Source of the DNA: PALSA-968 sp964387075 | GTDB lineage: Bacteria > Bacteroidota > Bacteroidia > B-17B0 > Aurantibacillaceae | Reading direction: 5' to 3' | Length of the DNA: 64,000 nucleotides | NCBI GenBank assembly: GCA_964387075.1 | Contig: CAYLVB010000004.1 | Location: 186,001 to 250,000 of the forward strand | Part shown: positions 44,122 to 52,510 of the stretch, in pieces | How positions within the stretch are numbered: the first letter of the stretch is position 1 | How the letters are laid out: each line of letters begins with the position of its first letter | Notes under the pieces: generated by a model | Databases searched by the model: none | Seen by the model: only the letters and a program-made list of their open reading frames with translations | What the model was told of the DNA's origin: nothing | Made by a program: the position numbers and the translations under genes

Positions 44122-44346
44122 ATGACTAAAGAAGAATTTATAACCTACTGGCTTCAGGATTCTGCTCATAGAGTTAATTGTCCTGACAGGGAATATTTTG
44201 ATAAGCATTATGTGGTTCTGCCTTGTGAGTGTGAGGAAAATTGCAAGGGATGGCAAGCAGTTTTCAACCACCCCTTAATGATTGAAAATCACAATAGAAA
44301 ATATAATCCTGACACAAGAAAGGATAATTTCACTACTCCTGAATAA
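44122..44346 (+). CDS. Hypothetical Cys-containing small protein
   Basis: A 74-residue protein with a Cys cluster (LPCECEENC) and His (KHYVVLP, NHPLMIENHNRK). A small zinc-binding fold is possible. It lies last in the four-gene cluster before the two-component system. Function unknown. Confidence 0.5.
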   Translation: MTKEEFITYWLQDSAHRVNCPDREYFDKHYVVLPCECEENCKGWQAVFNHPLMIENHNRKYNPDTRKDNFTTPE

Positions 44347-44375
44347 ATCATTTTCTGCGGGCTAACTTTAGCCAA

Positions 44376-44409
44376 TTTAGAATTTCTTTAGAATTAATCC
44401 CGAAATTTG
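44376..44409 (+). promoter_or_regulatory. Response-regulator box and promoter of the two-component operon
   Basis: TTTAGAATT occurs twice with an 11-bp period (44376-44384, 44387-44395). Six bases later is a -7-like GAAATTTG (44402-44409). The same layout stands before the TonB receptor and the PepSY-like gene. An 11-bp direct repeat is typical for OmpR/PhoB-type regulators, so autoregulation by the gene downstream is likely. Confidence 0.65.
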
Positions 44410-44413
44410 AGTT

Positions 44414-45091
44414 ATGAAAATTCTTCTTATAGAGGACGAGCCGGAATTACGTAAATCTATCAAACAATACCTGCATCAGGAGGGCTACCTGGTTGAATCG
44501 GCATCCGATTTCGTTAAAGGCTCCGAAAAAGCAGGCGTTTATGATTACGACTGTATTTTAGTTGATATAACCTTACCCAAAGGTAGCGGCCTCGATATTA
44601 TCAGACAACTTAAACAGAATCACTCAAAGGCTGGGATCATTATTATATCTGCCAAAAACTCATCAGGAGATAAAATTACCGGGCTGGATTTAGGCGCAGA
44701 CGATTACCTGTCTAAACCTTTTGACCTGGCAGAACTTAATTCACGTATTAAAGCACTCATAAGGAGAAAAAACTTTGAGGGCAATAAAGCCATTGTAGTA
44801 AATGAAATTACTATTGTACCCGAAGAACGGATGGTAAAAGTCAATAACGAATTAGTAACCCTGACAGCAAAAGAATACGACATGCTGCTGTTTTTTATTA
44901 CGAATAAAAACAGGGTAGTATCAAAAAATGCAATTGCAGAACATTTATGGGGAGATGAAAGCGATCAGATGGATAGCCATGATTTCATTTATGTTCATTT
45001 GAGAAACCTGCGTAAAAAGTTAGCAGATAAAGGATGCACAGATTACGTACAAACCATTTACGGAATAGGATATAATTTTAAAGTAAACTAA
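44414..45091 (+). CDS. OmpR-family response regulator
   Basis: A 225-residue regulator with receiver domain (acidic E7-D8, phospho-acceptor D51, K101 in KPF) and a winged-helix DNA-binding domain (about 130-225, LTAKEYDMLLFFITNKNRVVS ... TIYGIGYNF). The stop overlaps the kinase start as TAATG, so translation is coupled. It is the likely binder of the direct repeats before this operon and two following genes. Confidence 0.93.
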   Translation: MKILLIEDEPELRKSIKQYLHQEGYLVESASDFVKGSEKAGVYDYDCILVDITLPKGSGLDIIRQLKQNHSKAGIIIISAKNSSGDKITGLDLGADDYLSKPFDLAELNSRIKALIRRKNFEGNKAIVVNEITIVPEERMVKVNNELVTLTAKEYDMLLFFITNKNRVVSKNAIAEHLWGDESDQMDSHDFIYVHLRNLRKKLADKGCTDYVQTIYGIGYNFKVN

Positions 45092-46347
45092 TGAGATTAA
45101 TCAATAAAACCATCCTGTATTACCTGCTGATTAGTCTTCCTCTGCTCATTATTGCGGGCTACTTTTCCTATTCTCTTATCAGGATGGAATTACGGGATGG
45201 AGCAGATGAAGCCCTGGAGAAAGAAAAGTCAAACGCCATACAGCTAATTCACAGTTTTAACCAACCGCACAACATTAATTTGAGTTTTGATAGCCTGTCG
45301 AACATCAGGGTTATTGAAAGCGTAAAGACGGGGGAAGTTTTTTCTGATACAAGTATTTATGATAAGGAAGAAAAGGAATATGTACCCTACCGGTTTCTCA
45401 GAAGTTATTACACCTTCAATAATTACAATTACCTCATAACGGTTGCAAAAACCACTATTGAGGAAGATGAATTATTGGAGGGTATATTTTCTTCTTTTGG
45501 GATGATTATTGGGCTTTTGGTAATTGCTTTTTTTATGGTGAACTGGCTGCTCTCTAAAACACTTTGGAAGCCTTTCCATAAAACCCTTTCAGAGCTGAAT
45601 ACCTACGATATTAAAAAACATGAGCTGCATACGTTTGAACCCGTAACCACCCGTGAGTTCAATCAGCTAAATAGTGCGCTGAATAAAATGACAGAAAAAA
45701 TTCATTCCGATTTTTTACAGCAAAAAGAATTTACCGAGAATGCTTCCCACGAAATGCAAACACCGCTTGCTATTGTTAAGGCCAATCTTTCCCTGCTTAT
45801 GCAATCTCCCAACCTGAAAGAGGAAGAAATGAATCAATTACAAGCTATTGAAAATACATTAAAGAAGTTAAGCGCACTCAATAAGTCGTTGATCTTATTA
45901 ACCAAGATTGAAAACAACCAGTTCCATGACAATGCAATAATTTATTTAAAAGAAGTAGTCGCAAAAACATTGCACAATCATTTGGATTTAATTCAAACCA
46001 AAAACATAGAGCTTATAACAGACATACAGGATAAACTGAAAACAGAAATGAACCCTGTGTTAGCAGATATTCTACTTTCCAACCTGTTACAAAATGCTAT
46101 CCGGCATAATAAGGCTGGGGGTAAAATAATTGTTTCACTAAAAGAGAAGGTACTATCTATATCCAATAGTGGAGAGCCACTAACAGTTAACAAGGAAGAT
46201 TTGTTTGTACGATTTAAAAAGAATGATACCTCCAAAGATTCATTGGGCTTGGGTTTATCCATCGTAAAGAGTATCGTGGATCTGTATGGATTTGAAATAC
46301 ATTACAACTACTCAAATAGCTTGCATACATTTATCATAAAATTCTAA
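45091..46347 (+). CDS. Sensor histidine kinase
   Basis: A 418-residue membrane kinase with TM1 (about 8-30), a periplasmic sensor region (about 31-132), TM2 (about 133-155), a linker, the H-box FTENASHEMQTPLAIVK with phospho-acceptor H220, an N-box NLLQNAIRHN and a G-box GLGLSIVKSI. It pairs with the response regulator upstream. The signal is unknown. The sensor domain shows no clear metal motif. Confidence 0.92.
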   Translation: MRLINKTILYYLLISLPLLIIAGYFSYSLIRMELRDGADEALEKEKSNAIQLIHSFNQPHNINLSFDSLSNIRVIESVKTGEVFSDTSIYDKEEKEYVPYRFLRSYYTFNNYNYLITVAKTTIEEDELLEGIFSSFGMIIGLLVIAFFMVNWLLSKTLWKPFHKTLSELNTYDIKKHELHTFEPVTTREFNQLNSALNKMTEKIHSDFLQQKEFTENASHEMQTPLAIVKANLSLLMQSPNLKEEEMNQLQAIENTLKKLSALNKSLILLTKIENNQFHDNAIIYLKEVVAKTLHNHLDLIQTKNIELITDIQDKLKTEMNPVLADILLSNLLQNAIRHNKAGGKIIVSLKEKVLSISNSGEPLTVNKEDLFVRFKKNDTSKDSLGLGLSIVKSIVDLYGFEIHYNYSNSLHTFIIKF

Positions 46348-46351
46348 TATA

Positions 46352-46774
46352 ATGCCAACCTGGATTCTATATGCGCTTGCTTCCATGCTCTTTGCCGGAG
46401 TAACTTCCGTCATTGCAAAATTTGGTCTTAAAAATGTTTCAGGGGATTTAGGAATAGCTGTCCGTACTACTATGATTTTTGTTCTTGTATGGATCAATGC
46501 TTTTGCCTTCAGACACACACAGCAGCTAAGTAATTTTACCAAAAGAGATATTCTTTTTTTGTGTATTTCAGGAGTTACTACAACACTCTCCTGGATATTT
46601 TATTACCGGGCAATCAAAATCGGAGATGTATCTATTGTAGCAAGCATTGACAAAGCCAGTCTCGTAATCACTATTCTCCTTGCTTTTTTCTTTCTGAAAG
46701 AACCGCTCTCCCCCAAAGTGCTTCTTGGTGCAGGTCTTATAATTGCGGGTACTTTAGTTCTTGTTTTCGGCTAA
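46352..46774 (+). CDS. EamA/DMT-type small transporter
   Basis: A 140-residue protein with five hydrophobic helices and the single EamA domain (FAGVTSVIAKFGLKNVSGDLGIAVRT ... GAGLIIAGTLVLVFG). Half-size members work as dimers. It lies five bp after the kinase gene, in the same operon. The substrate is unknown. Confidence 0.85.
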   Translation: MPTWILYALASMLFAGVTSVIAKFGLKNVSGDLGIAVRTTMIFVLVWINAFAFRHTQQLSNFTKRDILFLCISGVTTTLSWIFYYRAIKIGDVSIVASIDKASLVITILLAFFFLKEPLSPKVLLGAGLIIAGTLVLVFG

Positions 46775-46805
46775 AGATTCTCTTTAGAATCACAGTATAA
46801 GTTTG
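46772..46805 (+). promoter_or_regulatory. Response-regulator box and promoter of the TonB receptor gene
   Basis: TAAAGATTC (46772-46780) and TTTAGAATC (46783-46791) repeat with an 11-bp period. Six bases later comes a perfect -7 element TAAGTTTG (46798-46805). Same layout as at 44376 and 49239. Confidence 0.65.
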
Positions 46806-46822
46806 AATAAAAATTTGAACTT

Positions 46823-49225
46823 ATGCGTGGTATTATTCTATTTCTTTTTATGTGCAGCGTACTTTTCAGCCATGCACAAAATTCTACCGTTACCCTTTCA
46901 GGAGTGATAAAAGATAAAACCACCAAAGAAGCATTGCCTTATGTAAGCGTGGTATTGAAAACTGAAAAAGATTCTGTGTTTGTAACCGGAGGCATCACCA
47001 ACGAAGAAGGAAGGTTTACCCTCTCAAAGATCCAGCCTGGTAATTATTATTTATTTGTTTCCTATATCGGTTACAGAGTTAACAGGCAAAATGTGATAGC
47101 GGGAAAACTAAGTGAGTTTCTTGATTTGGGAGCAATAGAATTAGAAACCGATTCAAAAGCTCTTGATGAAGTAGTGGTAACAGGAAAGCAGGATGCAGTA
47201 AGCGGAAAGATGGACAAAAAAACATTTTCAGTAGAAGACAATGTTAGTCAAAGCGGTGGATCTGTTTTACAAGCTATGCAGAACCTTCCCGGTGTTACCG
47301 TTCAGGATGGCAAAGTGCAATTACGGGGCAGCGATAAAATAACTGTGCTGATTGATGGCAAGCAAACAGCCATAACAGGTTTTGGCAATCAATCCGGCTT
47401 AGATAATATTCCAGCCTCAGCGATTGAAAAAATTGAGATCATTAATAACCCTTCTTCCAAATACGATGCAAATGGCAATGCCGGTATTATCAATATTATC
47501 TACAAGAAGAACCAGCAGGAAGGCTTTAATGGGAAAGCAGGACTTTCAAGCGGGCTGGGTGCATTATGGGTGAAGAAAGATAACCTGCCGACCATCCGGC
47601 CACAATATCAGGCAACACCAAAAATAAATCCCTCTTTGTCTCTAAACTACCGCAAGAAAAAGATTAATGCTTTCTTTCAGGGAGATTATCTCTATACAGA
47701 AACACTTAACAAAAATGAATTTGTTACAAGGACTTATGATGATGGAGCGATCATTAAACAGCAAACAAAAAGAAACCGGAATACCCATTTTACAACGACC
47801 AAAGCAGGGATAGACTGGTATATGAATGATTTCAATACGCTTACCATTTCAGGGCTATTCGGCAGTGAGAAAATAATAGATAACGGAGATGAACCTTTCT
47901 TTAATTCAGACTTGTCAAACAGGGTTCGCTTATGGCAATTTCTTGAAGATGAATTAAAGACAACTGTTATGGCCACCGTTTCCTATCAGCATAAGTTTAA
48001 GGAGCCGGGACATTTACTAAACATGGGGTTGAATTATACGTTTCATAGGGAGAATGAGCAGTATTTCTTTGACAATATATTACCCACCTATACTGGACGT
48101 GATGCTTTTAAATTAATTTCTGACGAGCATGTAGCGGACTTTAACTTCGATTATATCAAACCCCTGAAATACGGTCGTATCGAAACAGGGTTGAAATTTA
48201 GGAAAAGAGATATTCCAACCAACATGCAATTCTTTCCCGGACTGAACTCACCTTTAGATACCAATGCAGGTGGTTGGGCAACCTATAAAGAAATCATTCC
48301 TGCTTTGTACGGCACGTATGTTTTAGAAAGGAAAAAAATTGAAGCAGAGCTTGGTTTAAGAGTAGAATATGTCAACCTGCAATACAATGTAAATCCGAAT
48401 CACAACACCTATAAAAGCGATGGCTATAACTATACCCAGCCTTTCCCTAATGTACGGTTCGCTTACAAGATCAATGACAATAATAAATTATCTCTATTTT
48501 ATAACCGCAGAGTTGACAGGCCGAACGAGGTAGATATCCGAATTTTTCCAAAGTATGATGATGCAGAAATTATCAAAGTGGGGAATCCAGGATTAAGACC
48601 TCAATACACTAATACCTATGAGCTGGGATATAAAACTAATTGGAAGAATGGTTATTTTTATTCAGCAGCTTATTACCGTCAGAAGTATAATACACTCACC
48701 CGCATACGCACAATAGTGCCGGGCAGCACAGTTATTTATTCCATTATGCAAAATGCCGGAAACAGTCAAACCACCGGATTGGACATGACACTTTCACAAG
48801 ATATTGTCAAACTTTTCTCTTTCAACCTGAATGTGAACGCTTATCAGAATAAGTTTGATACTTATACTGTTGTAAACAAATACCCTGAAATCAACATGTA
48901 CAGTTCGTCTGCAAAGGAAATTATTTCAGGAAATGTGAAGTTGAATACCTTTTTTCACTTGCCCAAAAAATATGAGGTACAATTATCTGCCATCTATTTG
49001 GGTGCTGATTTTATTCCACAGGGGAAAATCGGGCAGCGATTCACGCTGGATTTTGGAATTAAGAAAACCATCCAAAAGGACAAAGGAGAGCTGTTCCTGA
49101 ATGCAACCGATTTACTTAACACCATGATCGTGAAAGAAGAAATACGAGGAAATGGGTTTAGCTACTTAGGCTATGATTACTATGAAACGCAGGTTATACG
49201 TGTAGGATATAATTATAAATTCTGA
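46823..49225 (+). CDS. TonB-dependent receptor / outer-membrane barrel
   Basis: An 800-residue receptor. Signal peptide 1-18, carboxypeptidase-regulatory-like domain (about 22-110, GVIKDKTTKEALPYVSVVLK), plug domain (about 120-230, LQAMQNLPGVTVQDGKVQLRG and IEIINNPSSKYDANGNAGIINI) and a large beta-barrel that ends in VGYNYKF. It takes up an unknown ligand through the outer membrane. Regulation by the adjacent two-component system is suggested by the shared box. Confidence 0.92.
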   Translation: MRGIILFLFMCSVLFSHAQNSTVTLSGVIKDKTTKEALPYVSVVLKTEKDSVFVTGGITNEEGRFTLSKIQPGNYYLFVSYIGYRVNRQNVIAGKLSEFLDLGAIELETDSKALDEVVVTGKQDAVSGKMDKKTFSVEDNVSQSGGSVLQAMQNLPGVTVQDGKVQLRGSDKITVLIDGKQTAITGFGNQSGLDNIPASAIEKIEIINNPSSKYDANGNAGIINIIYKKNQQEGFNGKAGLSSGLGALWVKKDNLPTIRPQYQATPKINPSLSLNYRKKKINAFFQGDYLYTETLNKNEFVTRTYDDGAIIKQQTKRNRNTHFTTTKAGIDWYMNDFNTLTISGLFGSEKIIDNGDEPFFNSDLSNRVRLWQFLEDELKTTVMATVSYQHKFKEPGHLLNMGLNYTFHRENEQYFFDNILPTYTGRDAFKLISDEHVADFNFDYIKPLKYGRIETGLKFRKRDIPTNMQFFPGLNSPLDTNAGGWATYKEIIPALYGTYVLERKKIEAELGLRVEYVNLQYNVNPNHNTYKSDGYNYTQPFPNVRFAYKINDNNKLSLFYNRRVDRPNEVDIRIFPKYDDAEIIKVGNPGLRPQYTNTYELGYKTNWKNGYFYSAAYYRQKYNTLTRIRTIVPGSTVIYSIMQNAGNSQTTGLDMTLSQDIVKLFSFNLNVNAYQNKFDTYTVVNKYPEINMYSSSAKEIISGNVKLNTFFHLPKKYEVQLSAIYLGADFIPQGKIGQRFTLDFGIKKTIQKDKGELFLNATDLLNTMIVKEEIRGNGFSYLGYDYYETQVIRVGYNYKF

Positions 49226-49238
49226 CAGATTATTCAAC

Positions 49239-49272
49239 TAAAGAATTACTTAAGAATTGTAGAATAATTTTA
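49239..49272 (+). promoter_or_regulatory. Response-regulator box and promoter of the PepSY-like gene
   Basis: TAAAGAATT (49239-49247) and TTAAGAATT (49250-49258) repeat with an 11-bp period, and six bases later stands TAATTTTA (49265-49272), close to TAnnTTTG. Confidence 0.6.
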
Positions 49273-49297
49273 CTAATAAATTAAAAAAACAAAAACA

Positions 49298-49762
49298 ATG
49301 AAAACAACAATGATAATGCTGGCAAGTGTGCTAATAGTTAGCTGTGCCAACGCTCAGAAAGTAGATGAAGCAAACGTTCCTGCAAAAGTAAAAGAGGCAT
49401 TTGCAAAGAAGTACCCTGGAGTGAAAGCTGAAAAATGGGAAATGGAAAACGCAGAATACGAAGCGGAGTTTGACTGGAATAAAGTAGAATCGTCTGCAAC
49501 ATTTGATGCAAATGGAAATTTCAAAGAGTTGGAACAGGAAATAAAATCTTCTGCGCTACCAAAAACGGCAGTAGATTATTGCATAAAGAATTTTTCGGAT
49601 TACAAACTGTCAGAGGCATCAAAAATTACAGATGCTTCTGGTAAAACGATGTTTGAAGCGGAAATGGAAAAAGGGAAAGATCATTTTGATGCCATATTCG
49701 ATGAGCAAGGTAATTTCCTTAAAAAGTCTGAACCTTCATCAAAAGAAGAAGACAAGGATTGA
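49298..49762 (+). CDS. PepSY-like periplasmic protein
   Basis: A 154-residue exported protein (signal to NAQ). It has two PepSY-like halves (VPAKVKEAFAKKYPGVKAEKWE ... FDWNKVESSATFDANGNFKELE, then a second ...FEAEMEKGKDHFDAIFDEQGNFL). Such proteins are usually small products of two-component regulons in Bacteroidota. An inhibitory or chaperone role is assumed for the family. Binding partner unknown. Confidence 0.85.
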   Translation: MKTTMIMLASVLIVSCANAQKVDEANVPAKVKEAFAKKYPGVKAEKWEMENAEYEAEFDWNKVESSATFDANGNFKELEQEIKSSALPKTAVDYCIKNFSDYKLSEASKITDASGKTMFEAEMEKGKDHFDAIFDEQGNFLKKSEPSSKEEDKD

Positions 49763-49791
49763 TAAAAAATTCTGTTGAGGATTCAGAGTTA

Positions 49792-50322
49792 TTATACCAC
49801 TCCTGAATAAATCATCTTCTGCGGGTCCACTTTTGCACCTGAAGGATCTGTTAAGGTCAGATGCAAATGTGGGCCTGTACTTTTTCCGGTGTTGCCGGAA
49901 AGCCCAATAATATCCCCCTGCTTTATCTTATCTCCTTTTTTCACCAGCACTTTATTGAGATGTGCATATCCGGTTTTATACCCATTATCATGCCTAATGA
50001 TAACCTGATTACCACCATCACCTCCGGAAGTAACGGCATCAACCACGCCCGGCATTGGGCTTTTAATGGGAGTATTTACAGAAACCGCTAAGTCAATCCC
50101 ATTGTGAAAGGCGTTTTGTTTTCCTGTTTTGGGATCGGTGCGATATCCAAACTTGCTTGTGATTTTAGCTACTACGGGGCGGAGCCAGTTTTCTGCCTTT
50201 TCTTTTGCTTCTTCAGCAATTTTTTTTATTTTTTTTCTGTGCTTGTAAGCCAGTATTCCAACAGTTACCAAAGTAGCTGAAATACCAAGCCCCCAATAGA
50301 TTTGTTTACGAGTAATGCTCAT
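49792..50322 (-). CDS. Membrane-anchored M23 endopeptidase
   Basis: A 176-residue protein with one N-terminal helix (about 8-26), a charged linker and a full LytM/M23 domain. Zinc ligands and catalytic His are H73 and D77 (HNGID), H121 and H152/H154 (HLH). It cuts peptide cross-links in murein. It is the last gene of the 22-gene block, overlapping the preceding one by four bases. The inner-membrane-type anchor suits a virion or infection-site enzyme rather than a free endolysin. Confidence 0.9.
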   Translation of the reverse strand: MSITRKQIYWGLGISATLVTVGILAYKHRKKIKKIAEEAKEKAENWLRPVVAKITSKFGYRTDPKTGKQNAFHNGIDLAVSVNTPIKSPMPGVVDAVTSGGDGGNQVIIRHDNGYKTGYAHLNKVLVKKGDKIKQGDIIGLSGNTGKSTGPHLHLTLTDPSGAKVDPQKMIYSGVV

Positions 50323-51050
50323 GATATCTGTTTTTTTATGTTATTTATTCGTGCGCTATGTTTCAGGTTCACCGGCAATTTCTTTCGTCTGTATCGCCTT
50401 ATTAGTAGAAAAGTTCCTACGCCTATTGCGAGAACTGTAAAGGCAATCAGGACACCTCCTTTATGCTGTTTAACAAGTTGTTCAGGATCGGCCAGCATAC
50501 CGGAATACATAGCAACTATTTTTGCCATGCGGTTCATATATCCCTTTTCGTAAGTAAGTCCTTTGAAAAAGTTTTTGCGGATCTCTGATAAGGTGGTAAA
50601 GAATTTACCGGACTGAAGGTTGTTTATCTTATTTACTTCCTCATCCGATAACTTGAATGATTTGTATTCTTCTACCGTTCCAGTTCCCATCATTTTGTTT
50701 ATTGCCTGCCTGGTGTGGAGCGGCCCGTAACTACCGGAACCATATAGGCTGTCAAATACCAGGTGAGCAACGGGCTGGCTATTGATTTTATCCCCCTGTA
50801 TCTGATCCCAAAATTTAGTTTTGGCAATCTTTTGTGCCAGCTCCGGGGTAAGGTTTTTAATTTCGGCAACAGTGGGACAGCGTTTAAAATAATCACCGTA
50901 AGCAATTGCAGATATTCCGTATTTCGTTCCGATTAATTTACTTCCAGGCTTCCCCTTTGCAGGACAATAGTTCGCAGCATCATTTGCTAATTGCTGATAA
51001 CCTCCTTCAAAACCTTTCGTACCGGTCCATATTTGTGAGAAGTTAGCCAT
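50319..51050 (-). CDS. GH108 muramidase with C-terminal membrane helix
   Basis: Starts at ATG 51050 (MANFSQIWTGTKGFEGGYQQ), which overlaps the small upstream gene by eight bases. The ATG at 51071 would lie inside it. The GH108 (glycosyl hydrolase 108) domain covers about 1-180 with probable catalytic E15 in FEGGY and the family KYGIS motif, and a PG-binding-type helical part. One membrane helix (about 200-220, VLIAFTVLAIGVGTFLLI) and a basic tail end the protein. It cleaves the glycan strand of murein. Confidence 0.85.
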   Translation of the reverse strand: MANFSQIWTGTKGFEGGYQQLANDAANYCPAKGKPGSKLIGTKYGISAIAYGDYFKRCPTVAEIKNLTPELAQKIAKTKFWDQIQGDKINSQPVAHLVFDSLYGSGSYGPLHTRQAINKMMGTGTVEEYKSFKLSDEEVNKINNLQSGKFFTTLSEIRKNFFKGLTYEKGYMNRMAKIVAMYSGMLADPEQLVKQHKGGVLIAFTVLAIGVGTFLLIRRYRRKKLPVNLKHSARINNIKKQIS

Positions 51051-51186
51051 TACCCTTTTTCTTACAATCACATTCCTTTTTTTCTGCCTCGGTTAATCTG
51101 TCATATAGGGAAACACAGGTGCGAACTGTAACTGCTATAAGAAATATCGTATATAGAATTTTCATTCCTTTGCTTTGGTCATTCAT
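51043..51186 (-). CDS. 47-residue membrane peptide nested between murein enzyme genes
   Basis: The frame ATG 51186 to TAA 51043 reads MNDQSKGMKILYTIFLIAVT, then VRTCVSLYDRLTEAEKKECD and CKKKGNG. One N-terminal hydrophobic helix and three C-terminal Cys. It overlaps both neighbours by eight bases (ATGAATGA and ATGGCTAA), which strongly supports that it is real. Too small to classify. Confidence 0.65.
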   Translation of the reverse strand: MNDQSKGMKILYTIFLIAVTVRTCVSLYDRLTEAEKKECDCKKKGNG

Positions 51187-51538
51187 GTTCCTGTGTTTTT
51201 GAAATTTCTTTGAGTTGATTTCTTAGCTGTTCGTTTTCTTTTTCAACCTTTTCTACTTTGTTCTCCAGCTCACAAATCCGGTTACGCTGGCTCTCAATTT
51301 GTTTTTTGAGTTCCTTGTTTTCCTCTGCGACTGCTTCCAGTTCTTTAACCCTCTTTTCAAGAGTTTGCGACCACTGAATCCAGTTGTCGGAAATTTGCTT
51401 TTCAGCCTGGGCATTCAGGTTTTTGATCTCGGCAGCCTGCTTGCGGTTATCCGAGCGGAACTTTATAAGCAGCTCTACCAGTTTCCAGAAACCGGTTGCG
51501 CTGAATAGTACGGCTATTAGTTTTATATAATCCATCAT
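51179..51538 (-). CDS. Single-span coiled-coil protein
   Basis: A 119-residue protein with one N-terminal membrane helix (about 5-25) and a long coiled coil (about 30-118, EKRVKELEAVAEENKELKK). It resembles inner-membrane spanins and linker proteins of phages, but no outer-membrane partner is obvious. It overlaps the fibre gene by four bases. Confidence 0.65.
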   Translation of the reverse strand: MMDYIKLIAVLFSATGFWKLVELLIKFRSDNRKQAAEIKNLNAQAEKQISDNWIQWSQTLEKRVKELEAVAEENKELKKQIESQRNRICELENKVEKVEKENEQLRNQLKEISKTQEHE

Positions 51539-52482
51539 ACTTCCATTATTGGTGGTTCAACAGACGGTTCAAATCCCGGAGGCATAAGCACCGGTACGGG
51601 TAAATGAAATTTTGTTTGATTGATATGTATTACTGCATTTGCAAAAAGATTTTTCCCTGCTATCTGTTTTACAGTCGGGACAACATTATTACCGCTCAGA
51701 ACAAAAGAAACCACCGGAAATAATGCAGCATCATTTCGTATGAATATCATGGAGGGTGCATTCCTGAAAGGATATAATCTTACCCAGGACAAGACACCGT
51801 TTACATTTTTAACAGCTCCCTGAAAGGTGGCAATCCAGCTATCACCAATCTGTCCGGCTGAACCTGAATTTTGAACGATGTCAAAATATATCTTGAAATG
51901 CTGAAGCGTATTTGATGGGACTATCCACCTGTTAGTAGCTGTACCCGTTCCGTCCAGAGATATTTCTGTTATTCCTATTCCGGCATTTACTTGTCCCCAG
52001 GCTTGTAATGTTAGTCTCTGTGCGGAACCCCTTACGCCATAGAAAGCACCGTTGGAATATGCGGAAGAACCAAACATAAAGGGATCTGCAAACCGTCCAC
52101 TTCCGATACCTCCTGCAAAAGCTGAAGCATCGGAATTAGCAATTTGAAAATATTGACCGTTATAAATTAAGATGTAAACTTTACCAACAACAATATCCCC
52201 GGACGAAAGATTTATCAAGGCATCACCAGTGAGTTTTTTAATGAGAACTTCGCCTTTGTTATCTACATTCAGTGTTGCGCTGTCCGTATTGGTTACTGGA
52301 AAAGTAATATGCAAGGGCAGGCCGATCCTGTATTGCATAATTGGCGGTGAAAGGACAACTTTGTATTTATTGACCTGCTGGCTTTCAGCAATGGCGTGTC
52401 CACCGAGAGAGTGTTCTACCGGTAAATCTCCCAATAATTTCACATTATTGAGGTTCAGGTCGCTTTCATATCCTCCTGCCAT
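51535..52482 (-). CDS. Fibre protein C, short form
   Basis: Starts at ATG 52482 (MAGGYESDLNLNNVKLLGD). The longer ORF start at 52554 lies within the preceding gene. 315 residues. The N-terminal anchor domain (GGYESDLNLNN...EHSLGGHAIA) is shared with fibres A and B. It lacks the phage-fibre repeats and goes straight to a beta-rich head of about 180 residues that differs from the heads of A and B. A receptor-binding role is inferred. Confidence 0.75.
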   Translation of the reverse strand: MAGGYESDLNLNNVKLLGDLPVEHSLGGHAIAESQQVNKYKVVLSPPIMQYRIGLPLHITFPVTNTDSATLNVDNKGEVLIKKLTGDALINLSSGDIVVGKVYILIYNGQYFQIANSDASAFAGGIGSGRFADPFMFGSSAYSNGAFYGVRGSAQRLTLQAWGQVNAGIGITEISLDGTGTATNRWIVPSNTLQHFKIYFDIVQNSGSAGQIGDSWIATFQGAVKNVNGVLSWVRLYPFRNAPSMIFIRNDAALFPVVSFVLSGNNVVPTVKQIAGKNLFANAVIHINQTKFHLPVPVLMPPGFEPSVEPPIMEV

Positions 52483-52510
52483 AATCAGAATAATAGCCGT
52501 TATAAACTCT

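Noticed and set aside
49763..49791. Terminator between the convergent PepSY-like and M23 genes
   Set aside because: No stem of useful length is seen in the 29 bp between the stops.
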